From Anaerolineae bacterium (GTDB lineage: Bacteria > Chloroflexota > Anaerolineae > JACIWP01): DNA of 8,530 nt. Position numbers and translations under genes: made by a program. Of the stretch, positions 1-6,702 are shown in pieces; the stretch's first letter is position 1; each line of letters starts with the position of its first letter. The notes below the pieces were generated by a model, which saw only the letters and a list, made by a program, of their open reading frames with translations, had not been told where the DNA came from and ran no database searches. The stretch lies in contig JACIWP010000126.1 of assembly GCA_014360855.1 (NCBI GenBank), positions 1 to 8,530 of the forward strand. Reading direction: 5' to 3'.

Positions 1-1
1 C

Positions 2-793
2 CGCCTCCAGCCCTGGGTGATACAGCCCGGGGAGATAATACAGGTGCAGGGGTTCGACTGGCCGGCCGGGGCGAAAGTACTGTTGGGGTGGAGGGAGCAG
101 GACGCCGGTCGCGAGGATATCGTCTGGCTGGCGGAGGCCCGGCCGGGCGCTGACGGCCGTTTCAATGTCTCGCTGAGCCCGGCGCCGGCTTCCTCGTTGG
201 CCAGGGGTGTCTTCATCGTCGCCCAGGAGGCGCCGGCGGGCGAAACCCGCACTGTCTGGCTGACCTTTGGTGATGCTATCCCGACAAGCCCCCTTTCGCT
301 CGGGGAGCTGGCGCCGACCAGCGCAAAACCCTATTTCCGCGTCTTCACCTCCGCGCAGGAATGGGAGCAGGCCCATCCACTGCCGGCGCTGAAGACCCGC
401 GAGGGGCCAGGCCAGCCGCTACTGCGGAGCCTGCGCCAACTCCTGCCGGGCCTGCGGCCGCAGACACCATCGCCGGCGTCGGTCTCCATTGATTGGGCCA
501 ATTACGTGGTGGTGGAGGCCTACCTGGGGCCGATGCCGGCGGAGCAGTGGCAGTTCGAAGTGGTGGGGGCGGCGCGCACGGCGCGCAATGAGGTCATTGT
601 GATCGCGCGTCTGGCTCCGCCGGCGCAGAGACCGACCGGCACTGGCCGGCAGTTGCGCTCCATATGGGAATATCCGGTCGCGGTGGCGCTCCTGCCGCGC
701 GAGGCCCTGCCGCAGGGGCCGGCGGTGCCGTTCCTGCTGATGACGAACCTGGGCCAGCGTCTGCAGGCCGTGCGCGTGCGGATCGTGTCCTGA
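2..793 (+). CDS. Probable surface protein, Ig-like plus PrcB-like domains (5' partial)
   Basis: The reading frame is open to the left edge, so the gene is truncated and the GTG at 17 is more likely an internal valine than a start. About 263 residues are visible, ending at TGA 791-793. The first ~85 residues (PGEIIQVQGFDWPAG, then alternating hydrophobic strands and a DGRF turn) resemble the Ig-like/IPT-like beta domains of bacterial surface proteins. After a Pro-rich linker, residues from about 105 on (VFTSAQEW, then WANYVVVEAYLG, then a strand-rich tail with YPVAVALLP) resemble the PrcB C-terminal domain family, often found in lipoproteins and exported proteins. A signal peptide cannot be judged because the N-terminus is outside the window. 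There are no catalytic motifs, so a structural or binding role in the envelope is inferred. The coding frame is certain; the PrcB assignment comes from pattern recognition only. Confidence 0.72.
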   Translation, partial: RLQPWVIQPGEIIQVQGFDWPAGAKVLLGWREQDAGREDIVWLAEARPGADGRFNVSLSPAPASSLARGVFIVAQEAPAGETRTVWLTFGDAIPTSPLSLGELAPTSAKPYFRVFTSAQEWEQAHPLPALKTREGPGQPLLRSLRQLLPGLRPQTPSPASVSIDWANYVVVEAYLGPMPAEQWQFEVVGAARTARNEVIVIARLAPPAQRPTGTGRQLRSIWEYPVAVALLPREALPQGPAVPFLLMTNLGQRLQAVRVRIVS

Positions 794-797
794 AAAT

Positions 798-826
798 TTG
801 ACATTCCCCTGGGTGTGGGCTATACT
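798..826 (+). promoter_or_regulatory. Sigma70-type promoter of trxB
   Basis: The -35 box TTGACA (798-803) matches consensus at 6/6. A 17-bp spacer separates it from the -10 box TATACT (821-826), which matches at 5/6. Transcription should start near 832-834, leaving a leader of about 50 nt before the ATG at 882. The -35 box begins 4 bp after the stop of the upstream gene, so trxB has its own promoter. A TTG inside the -35 box could be misread as the gene start. Confidence 0.85.
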
Positions 827-828
827 GT

Positions 829-849
829 GTATACCCCATATGGGTATAC
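829..849 (+). promoter_or_regulatory. Palindromic operator at the trxB transcription start
   Basis: The arms GTATACC and GGTATAC flank a CCATATGG core; the two halves match completely apart from one extra C (834 or a neighbour) in the left arm. The site starts 3 bp after the -10 box and covers the predicted start site, the usual place for a repressor operator. The pattern of GTAT/ATAC ends with inner C and G tracts resembles operators of CsoR/CstR-family repressors, which sense copper or reactive sulfur species. That family assignment is inference, and no such regulator is encoded in the window. Confidence 0.6.
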
Positions 850-881
850 GGATATCACGCACAGGGCAAAAGGAGCGAGGA

Positions 882-1865
882 ATGGAACTGGAATTCAGCC
901 TGCGGCCGACGGCGGAGGAAAGCGCCCCGGAGGAAGGGGTTCCCGAGGTCGAGAATGTGGTGATACTGGGGGGCGGCATCGCCGGCTTCACGGCGGCGAT
1001 GTATGCCGGCCGCTCCGGACTGAACCCCCTGGTCATCGTGGGCAATGCACTGGGTGGGCAGGCCGCCATGACCGAGATGATGGAAAACTACCCGGGCTTC
1101 CCCGACGGTATCGGTGGGGTGGACCTGGCGGAGTTGGTGCAGAAGCAGGCGGTGAAATTCGGCGCCCGATTGGAGCATGACCTCGCCATTGAGGCGGATT
1201 TCTCGGTGCGGCCGTTCGTTGTGAAGACTTATGGCCGGACCATCAAGGCACGGACGGTCATCATCGCCACGGGGGCGACGCCCCGCCGGCTGTTCGTCCC
1301 CGGTGAGGACAAATTCATCGGCCGGGGCATTTCCTTCTGCGCCACATGCGACGGCTATTTCTATCGCGACAAAACGGTGGCGGTCATCGGCGGCGGCAAC
1401 AGCGCCCTGGACGAGGGCTTGTATCTGGCCCGCCTGGCCAAACAGGTATATGTCATCCACCGCCGCGATCAACTGCGCGCCGAGAAGATCCTGCAGGAGC
1501 GCGCCTTCCGCAATCCGAAGATGTCCTTCATATGGAACACCGTGGTCGAAGAGGTGCTGGGTGAGGACCACGTGACTGGTCTGAAACTGCGCAACGTGAA
1601 GACCGGCGAGGTTTCTATCCTGCCGGTGGACGGGGTGTTCGAATATATCGGCATGCAACCGAACACGGAGATCTTCCGCGGCCAGATCGAGCTGGATGCC
1701 AACGGCTACATCATCACGGACAAGCGTCAGCACACCAATATCGAGGGGGTGTTCGCCGCCGGCGATGTCCAGAGCCCCGACTTCCAGCAGGCAGTGATCG
1801 CCGCCGGCACCGGCGCCGCCGCCGCCATCGAGGCGGAGCGCTATCTCGCCAAACTCGAAGAATAG
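882..1865 (+). CDS. trxB: Thioredoxin reductase (NADPH)
   Basis: This 327-residue cytoplasmic flavoprotein reduces thioredoxin with NADPH and so feeds thiol-disulfide homeostasis. The ATG at 882 is chosen because AGGAG (871-875) lies 6 nt upstream; the longer frame from TTG 798 would start inside the promoter. Visible motifs, in order: FAD-binding GGGIAG (30-35), redox-active CATC (Cys153 and Cys156), NADPH-binding GGGNSA (170-175), HRRDQLRA (193-200) whose arginines favour NADPH over NADH, and the C-terminal FAD motif GVFAAGD (289-295). Length and domain order are those of low-molecular-weight bacterial TrxR. The N-terminus carries about 18 more residues than E. coli TrxB, rich in Glu. No thioredoxin gene is adjacent. 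It is monocistronic, with its own promoter, a probable operator and a terminator. Related ferredoxin- or F420-dependent reductases share the fold, but the HRR motif argues for NADPH. Confidence 0.95.
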   Translation: MELEFSLRPTAEESAPEEGVPEVENVVILGGGIAGFTAAMYAGRSGLNPLVIVGNALGGQAAMTEMMENYPGFPDGIGGVDLAELVQKQAVKFGARLEHDLAIEADFSVRPFVVKTYGRTIKARTVIIATGATPRRLFVPGEDKFIGRGISFCATCDGYFYRDKTVAVIGGGNSALDEGLYLARLAKQVYVIHRRDQLRAEKILQERAFRNPKMSFIWNTVVEEVLGEDHVTGLKLRNVKTGEVSILPVDGVFEYIGMQPNTEIFRGQIELDANGYIITDKRQHTNIEGVFAAGDVQSPDFQQAVIAAGTGAAAAIEAERYLAKLEE

Positions 1866-1891
1866 CTCATCCGCCAGCGGTTGAGCGGTTG

Positions 1892-1926
1892 AAAGGCATG
1901 GGCCGAATAAAGCCCATGCCTTTTTT
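1892..1926 (+). terminator. Intrinsic terminator of trxB
   Basis: A perfect 12-bp stem (AAAGGCATGGGC at 1892-1903, GCCCATGCCTTT at 1912-1923) has an 8-nt A-rich loop and merges into a run of six T residues (1921-1926). It begins 27 nt after the trxB stop. Confidence 0.92.
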
Positions 1927-1945
1927 CATTCCGGACACGTGCATG

Positions 1946-1980
1946 TGCCGGCCGGCTTGCACCAGGCCGGCATTTCTGTT
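1946..1980 (+). repeat. GC-rich inverted repeat upstream of the ferredoxin gene
   Basis: An 8-bp perfect inverted repeat (TGCCGGCC at 1946-1953, GGCCGGCA at 1965-1972) has an 11-nt loop and is followed by the T-rich tail TTTCTGTT. It could be a second, weaker terminator behind trxB. Alternatively it could be a regulatory element of the next gene, because the candidate -35 box lies in its loop. The two readings cannot be separated from sequence. Confidence 0.45.
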
Positions 1981-1985
1981 AAGAT
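1957..1985 (+). promoter_or_regulatory. Candidate promoter of the ferredoxin gene
   Basis: A -35-like TTGCAC (1957-1962, 3/6 to consensus) is followed after exactly 17 bp by TAAGAT (1980-1985, 4/6). A start near 1992 would give a leader of about 40 nt ahead of the ATG at 2031. The match is modest; the main support is spacing and position downstream of the trxB terminator. Confidence 0.4.
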
Positions 1986-2030
1986 GGTGGGGCGGCTGGT
2001 TGGCACTTTCGGCCCTGTTCAGGAGGTAGA

Positions 2031-2975
2031 ATGTCCCGGCTCCGGTTTCCCCGGCTGATCCGCCCTTCGACGCGCGCCTTCTGGGAGGAAGGCCGGCGTA
2101 CTTCTGGCTATTCCCTCTTCGATTTTCTCCATGGGTACGTGTACGGGCGCTGGCCCTATTTGTACATCGGCATCGCCACCGGCGAGCACTGGATCGCCCG
2201 CCGGCTCGCGCCGCTGGTGCGCCGGGTGGGGGACCTGCTCACGCGCCAGGCACAGCGACACGCGGCGCCGGCAGGCTCGCCGGGATTTGCGCACACCTAT
2301 CACGGCAAGGTCGTGCCGCCGGCGGCAGCGCGCCAGCTCATCATGGTCCAGCAGGAGGTGAATCTGCCGGCGTTGGAGCATATCATCCCCTATGCCATGG
2401 CGCGCGATATCGTGCTCAAGAACCCGGATCACATTGCGGTGCTGGACTGCCCCTGCCGTGTCTCTCGCCCTAATCCGTGCCTGCCGCTGGATGTATGTCT
2501 CATCGTCGGGGAGCCTTTTGCCAGCTTCGTCGTGGAACATCATCCGCGCCGCGCCCGTTTCATCAGCCGGCAGGAGGCCGAGGACATCCTGGAGGCGGAG
2601 CATGCGCGCGGCCATGTGCATCACGCCTTTTTCAAAGATGCCATGCTGGGACGCTTCTATGCCATCTGCAACTGCTGTTCCTGCTGTTGCGGCGCCATGC
2701 AGGCGGCGCGCGCCGGCGTGCCCATGCTGGCGTCCTCGGGATACGTCGCTCGACAGCGGGCGGAAGAGGAGTGCGCCGGCTGCGGCGAATGCGCGGCGGT
2801 ATGTCCCTTCCAGGCCATCGAGATGCGGGACGGCAGAGCGTGGGTGATGGAAGAGCGCTGTATGGGATGCGGGGTATGTGTGGGCCGCTGTCCGTCGCAT
2901 ATCCTGCGGCTGGAGCGGGAGCCGGCGAAGGGCGAGCCGCTGGAAATCCTGTCCCTGCTGTCAGATGGAAGATGA
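2031..2975 (+). CDS. Cys-rich 4Fe-4S dicluster ferredoxin-like protein
   Basis: The 314-residue protein starts at ATG 2031, behind a strong AGGAGG (2021-2026) only 4 nt away. Its C-terminus holds two ferredoxin motifs, each for one [4Fe-4S] cluster: Cys248/251/254/258-Pro and Cys277/280/283/287-Pro. Ahead of these lie DCPCR (Cys140, Cys142) with Cys150 and Cys156, and the unusual CNCCSCCCG (Cys213, 215, 216, 218, 219, 220), which could bind a further cluster or metal. This arrangement (CxCR with two more Cys, a GHVHH-like stretch, a CNCC-type block, then dicluster ferredoxin) matches a family of 4Fe-4S proteins common in strict anaerobes whose role is not defined. Electron transfer or redox sensing in the cytoplasm is inferred. 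The N-terminal ~60 residues are aromatic-rich (GYVYGRWPYLYIGIA) but too polar for a clear membrane helix, and no signal peptide is seen. The gene stands alone between trxB and the cyclase gene. Confidence 0.85.
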   Translation: MSRLRFPRLIRPSTRAFWEEGRRTSGYSLFDFLHGYVYGRWPYLYIGIATGEHWIARRLAPLVRRVGDLLTRQAQRHAAPAGSPGFAHTYHGKVVPPAAARQLIMVQQEVNLPALEHIIPYAMARDIVLKNPDHIAVLDCPCRVSRPNPCLPLDVCLIVGEPFASFVVEHHPRRARFISRQEAEDILEAEHARGHVHHAFFKDAMLGRFYAICNCCSCCCGAMQAARAGVPMLASSGYVARQRAEEECAGCGECAAVCPFQAIEMRDGRAWVMEERCMGCGVCVGRCPSHILRLEREPAKGEPLEILSLLSDGR

Positions 2976-2982
2976 CAGGGGG

Positions 2983-3012
2983 TTGCGGTACACTCACAGC
3001 ATGATATATAAT
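2983..3012 (+). promoter_or_regulatory. Promoter of the cyclase/ATPase operon
   Basis: A perfect -10 box TATAAT (3007-3012) is preceded by TTGCGG (2983-2988, 3/6 to the -35 consensus) at an 18-bp spacing. The predicted start, about 7 nt after the -10 box, falls at 3019-3020, on or next to an ATG at 3020. It lies just after the ferredoxin stop (2973-2975). Confidence 0.6.
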
Positions 3013-3019
3013 ACGTGCG

Positions 3020-3118
3020 ATGGACAATATCAACCCAGGATGGAAGAGGCACACGATGCACCTTTTCGCAAAGGCGCGAAGGACAGGCTGTCTTGAGCGC
3101 CTTTTTCATGTCGGGTAA
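3020..3118 (+). CDS. Possible leader peptide, 32 aa, perhaps leaderless
   Basis: An ORF opens with ATG at 3020, at the predicted transcription start, so it could be translated as a leaderless message; no ribosome binding site precedes it. It runs MDNINPGWKRHT and on to FHVG, ending at TAA 3116-3118. A second in-frame ATG at 3056 has a weak AGAGG (3045-3049). The ORF crosses the whole terminator-like hairpin, and its stop overlaps an ATG (TAATG) in frame with the cyclase. The peptide is basic, has no run of one amino acid, and resembles no family I recognise. It may be chance, but its placement is that of an attenuation or translational-coupling leader. Confidence 0.3.
   Translation: MDNINPGWKRHTMHLFAKARRTGCLERLFHVG
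3070..3106 (+). terminator. Terminator-like hairpin in the cyclase leader (possible attenuator)
   Basis: An 8-bp stem (AAAGGCGC at 3070-3077, GCGCCTTT at 3097-3104) encloses a smaller inverted repeat (GACAG/CTGTC, 3082-3092) and ends in a run of five T (3102-3106). It lies downstream of the TATAAT promoter and 30 nt before the cyclase start. It therefore either ends the ferredoxin transcript about 95 nt after its stop or attenuates the cyclase operon. An alternative hairpin (3061-3069 with 3076-3082) uses part of the left stem and would exclude it. Confidence 0.55.
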
Positions 3119-3135
3119 TGCCTCTGGGGAACGGG

Positions 3136-6100
3136 ATGTCACGCGTTTGCGGCCAGTGCGGACACGATAATCCAGCGGATGTGCGCTACTGCGAGCGATG
3201 TGCTGCGCCCCTGGCCAATCTCTGCCCGGCCTGCGGCTTTGAGAATCCCCCGGGGTTCAAATTCTGCGGCAACTGCGGGGCGCATCTTGCCAGCGCGCAG
3301 TTGGGGAGGGCGCCGGCGGATCAACTGCGCCGGCTCCAGAGCTTAATGCCGGCGCAGTTGGTGGAAAAGATGCTCCATCAGGCCGAACACCTGCGCGGCG
3401 AGCGCCGCATGGTCACCGTGCTCTTCGCTGACCTGAGCGGCTTCACCTCCATCTCGGAGCGGCTGGACCCGGAGGATGTGTATCAGCTCATGGATGAGGT
3501 CCTGCGCGCCTTTGTGGAGGAGATCTACCGCTATGAGGGCACGGTGGACAAGTTCACCGGCGACGGCATCATGGCTATTTTCGGCGCGCCGGTCGCGCAT
3601 GAGGATGACCCGGAGCGCGCTGTGCGTGCTGCTATCGGGATGCAGAACGCGCTGGATCGCATGAACCGCACTATCGCCGGCCGCTATCACGTCGAGCTGA
3701 AGTGCCGTATCGGCCTGAACAGCGGCGAAGTCGTCGTCGGGGGGCTGGGTTCCGACTTGCGGCTGGATTACACGGTCATGGGGGATGCGGTCAATGTGGC
3801 CGCCCGGCTCCAGCAGGCGGCGGAGCCGGGTGAGATACTGGTCAGCGAGGATGTGTTCCGCGCCACCGAGCCGCTGTTCGCGTATGCGCTGGTGGGGGAC
3901 CTGCGGCTGAAGGGCAAAACAGAGCCGGTACGGGCCTATCGTCTGCTGGGGGAGCGCGCCCAGAAAGGGCGCCAGCGCGGCATCCGCGGGCTGGAAGCGC
4001 CGCTTATCGGCCGGCAGAGGGAGTTTGCCCAGCTCAAAGAGACCCTCGAGGGCTGGATCACCGCCCGGGAGGGCGGCTTTATCCTCCTGACCGGGGAGGC
4101 CGGCATTGGGAAATCTCGCCTGACCAGTGAACTGCTCGCCGGGCTGGCCGGCCGCGACGTGGAGATTATCCGCGCTGGTGCGCTGTCGCACACGGCCGGC
4201 ATTGGCTGGTGGCTGACGCGGGAGCTACTGCGCGGGTACTTTGGCCTGGGAGAAGGAGAGGGCGGCAGTGCTATGTACCATCGGGTGGCCGGCCGGCTGG
4301 AAGAGCTGATGGGGCCGGCTGCCGGTTCCGCTCTGCCCTACATCCTCAACCTGCTTTCCCCGGAGGCAGTACCGGAATCGTACGCGCCGCGCATCGTTCA
4401 TCTGACGCCGGCCGAACTGCAACAGCAAACTCTGCTCGCCCTGCGCGAGCTGTGGACGCACGCGGCACAGCGCCGGCCCCTGCTCTTCATCCTCGATGAT
4501 GTGCACTGGATAGACCGTCCATCGCTGGATGTGCTCTTGTTCCTGATGGGCCTGGTGCCGACCGTGCCGCTCATTTTTTATGCCATTTCCCGGGCAGATG
4601 AAGGAAATGCGGCGCGGGAGATATCGGCGCAGGCCCAGGAGCGAATTCCCGAACGCTTCCTGCCCCTGCACCTCGGCCCACTCCCGCCGGCCGAGGTCGA
4701 ACGCCTGCTCGACGAGCTTCTGGACGCGCCGGCACTGCCGGCCGAGTGGCGGCAGATCATCGTCAGCCGGGTGGAGGGCAACCCCTTCTTCCTGGAAGAG
4801 TTTGTGCGCATGATGATGGACCGACGCCTGCTGGTGCAGGACTCTGCCGGCCGCTGGAAGGCCGAGGGAGATACCGCCGGCCTGGAGGATGTCCCGCGCA
4901 CCCTGCGCGGCCTCATCCTGGCGCGTGTGGATACGCTGGAGGAGCGCGCCCGCCACGTCCTGCAGTGCGCCTCGGTGATCGGCAGATCATTCTCCCAGCG
5001 ACTGCTGGCGGAGGTAGTGGAAGTGCCGGCAGAGCTGTCCCGCGACCTGCACCTGCTCGGACAGCGCGGGCTGATTTTCCCGGAAGCGGATACGGCGGAA
5101 GAACGCTACACCTTCTCCCATGCCCTGACCCAGGAAGCGGTGTACGATACCCTGCTGAAGAAGCGCCGGCAGGCCCTGCATCGCGCCGTGGGACAGGCCA
5201 TCGAGCGGCTGTATGCCGACCGGCTCGCGGAGCAGGTGGAACTGCTGGCCCATCATTTCTACCTGGGGGAGGAGCCGGCGCGGGCGTTCCATTATGCCAT
5301 CCTGGCCGGCCAGCAGGCATCCGCGCGCTATGCCAACCGTGAGGCGCGTGCATATTACCAGCGAGCCTGGGAGCTGGCGGATGCCGCCGGCGCGACGCCG
5401 GCCCAGCGGGTCGCTGTCCTGGTGGGGATGGGGGATGCGGAGGGTTTCCTCGGCGCGTATGAAGCCGCCCGGCAGGCCTACCAGCAGGCCCACGCGCTGG
5501 CCGGCTCGCCGGCGGCGGGCCTGACGCCGGCAGAGCAGGCCGGCATCCTCCGCCGGATGGCGCGCGTCGAGGAGCGCCAGGGGAGTTACCCACAGGCAAG
5601 CTCCCTGCTCCACGCGGCGCTGGAACTGCTGGATGGCAGTACATCTCAGGATGCCGAGCAGGAGCGGGCGCGGGTGTACAGCGACCTGGGATGGGTGGCG
5701 TTCCGCCAGGGGCTGGCGGATGAGGCGTGGACATGGATGATGCGGGCGCTCGCTATCCTGGAGCCCTCGGATAACTGGCAGGACCTGGCCGCGGTGTACA
5801 ACCGCATGGCCGGCGTCAGCTATCAACTGGGCGATTGGGAACGTGCGGCGGAATATGCGCGCAAGGGCCTGGAACTGCGCGAGCGCATCGGCTATACCTA
5901 CGGCCTGTCCATGTCGTATAACAACCTGTCGGTGATCTATATGGCCGGCGGCGATTGGGAGCGCGGCATCCTGTACGCCGAAAAGAGCCTGGCGCTCAAA
6001 CAGCAGATCGGCGATGTGGAGGGCGTGGGCATTTCCTTCAACAACCTGGGCATGGCGTATAAGGACCGCGGGGATCTGGACAGGGCGCGCCAGTATCTCC

Positions 6101-6702
6101 TGCAGGCCCTGGAAATCGCCCGTAAAATCCGCAATGCCAACCTGCTGGCCTCCGCGCTGGCCAACCTGGCCCATGTCTACCTGCTGGAAGGGCGCTGGGC
6201 GGATGGTGTCAGCTATGGGGAGGAGGCTCTGCGGGTGGCGGAGGAGTCCGGCTCCATCGAACAGCAGGTGGAGGCGCACTGCCTGTTGGCGGAGGGATGG
6301 CTGAGCGCCGGCGATCCCGAGCGCGCCGAACAGCATGTGGAACAGGCCCGGCATCTGGCCGAAGAGGGCGGTACCTGCTACGTGCTGGCGCTGGCGGCGC
6401 GAGCCGAGGGCAAATTGGCCCTCTGGCGAGGGGATGCCGCGCGTGCCCTCGATTCCTTGGAACGCAGTGCCGCCGGCTTTGCCGACCTGGGAAACCGGCT
6501 GGAACAATACCGCGCGCGGAACTGCCTGGGCCAGGCGCTGGTGAAACTGGGCCGCCGGGAAGAAGGCCGGCGGCTGTGGGGAGAAGCACTGCAGGTCTTT
6601 GAGGAGCTGGGCGCGGAGCGAGATGCGGATGAAGTGCGCCGGCTCCTGCAGGAAACAGGTGATCCCGCGGAGAAGGACTGCGGCAAGGTGGTCTTCCGAT
6701 GA
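3136..6702 (+). CDS. Zinc-ribbon/class III nucleotidyl cyclase/STAND ATPase/TPR protein
   Basis: A 1188-residue multidomain signalling protein. Two zinc ribbons come first (Cys5/8/19/22 and Cys30/33/44/47). A class III cyclase domain follows (about 90-270), with metal-binding Asp99 (FADLSGFT) and Asp143 (TGDG), adenine-contact Lys139 and Thr213, and transition-state Asn220 and Arg224 (VNVAAR). All expected residues are present, so it should be active, most likely making cAMP from ATP. Next is an ATPase module with Walker A GEAGIGKS (320-327), Walker B FILDD (Asp454, Asp455) and the VEGNPFFLEE motif. The C-terminal part has TPR repeats starting near 848, 888, 928, 968, 1008 and 1048. No membrane segment is seen, so it is cytoplasmic. 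Start: ATG 3136 has GGGGA (3125-3129) upstream and puts the first Cys pair where the family usually has it; in-frame ATG 3118 is the alternative and would overlap the leader-ORF stop. The TPRs probably sense a partner or ligand that gates the ATPase and cyclase; the stimulus is unknown. Confidence 0.93.
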   Translation: MSRVCGQCGHDNPADVRYCERCAAPLANLCPACGFENPPGFKFCGNCGAHLASAQLGRAPADQLRRLQSLMPAQLVEKMLHQAEHLRGERRMVTVLFADLSGFTSISERLDPEDVYQLMDEVLRAFVEEIYRYEGTVDKFTGDGIMAIFGAPVAHEDDPERAVRAAIGMQNALDRMNRTIAGRYHVELKCRIGLNSGEVVVGGLGSDLRLDYTVMGDAVNVAARLQQAAEPGEILVSEDVFRATEPLFAYALVGDLRLKGKTEPVRAYRLLGERAQKGRQRGIRGLEAPLIGRQREFAQLKETLEGWITAREGGFILLTGEAGIGKSRLTSELLAGLAGRDVEIIRAGALSHTAGIGWWLTRELLRGYFGLGEGEGGSAMYHRVAGRLEELMGPAAGSALPYILNLLSPEAVPESYAPRIVHLTPAELQQQTLLALRELWTHAAQRRPLLFILDDVHWIDRPSLDVLLFLMGLVPTVPLIFYAISRADEGNAAREISAQAQERIPERFLPLHLGPLPPAEVERLLDELLDAPALPAEWRQIIVSRVEGNPFFLEEFVRMMMDRRLLVQDSAGRWKAEGDTAGLEDVPRTLRGLILARVDTLEERARHVLQCASVIGRSFSQRLLAEVVEVPAELSRDLHLLGQRGLIFPEADTAEERYTFSHALTQEAVYDTLLKKRRQALHRAVGQAIERLYADRLAEQVELLAHHFYLGEEPARAFHYAILAGQQASARYANREARAYYQRAWELADAAGATPAQRVAVLVGMGDAEGFLGAYEAARQAYQQAHALAGSPAAGLTPAEQAGILRRMARVEERQGSYPQASSLLHAALELLDGSTSQDAEQERARVYSDLGWVAFRQGLADEAWTWMMRALAILEPSDNWQDLAAVYNRMAGVSYQLGDWERAAEYARKGLELRERIGYTYGLSMSYNNLSVIYMAGGDWERGILYAEKSLALKQQIGDVEGVGISFNNLGMAYKDRGDLDRARQYLLQALEIARKIRNANLLASALANLAHVYLLEGRWADGVSYGEEALRVAEESGSIEQQVEAHCLLAEGWLSAGDPERAEQHVEQARHLAEEGGTCYVLALAARAEGKLALWRGDAARALDSLERSAAGFADLGNRLEQYRARNCLGQALVKLGRREEGRRLWGEALQVFEELGAERDADEVRRLLQETGDPAEKDCGKVVFR

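Noticed and set aside
798..881. Longer trxB start at TTG 798
   Set aside because: This TTG is part of the -35 box, upstream of the predicted transcription start; the ATG at 882 has a good ribosome binding site.
855..1733. Antisense open frame opposite trxB
   Set aside because: It overlaps a definite trxB across its length and its sequence shows no domain.
1861..2030. Small RNA gene or riboswitch in the trxB-ferredoxin gap
   Set aside because: The two hairpins are explained by a terminator and a promoter-associated repeat; no known riboswitch core was recognised.
3020..3118. Classical amino-acid attenuator leader peptide
   Set aside because: There is no run of codons for one amino acid; two separated His codons and one Trp codon are not enough, and the downstream genes are not biosynthetic.
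3343..4191. Antisense open frame opposite the cyclase domain
   Set aside because: Shadow of the catalytic domain; its sequence is low-information and has no independent start signals.
4987..6507. Long antisense open frame (about 506 codons) opposite the cyclase gene
   Set aside because: It lies wholly opposite a strongly supported gene with motifs throughout; high GC produces long antisense frames, and the translation shows no recognisable family.
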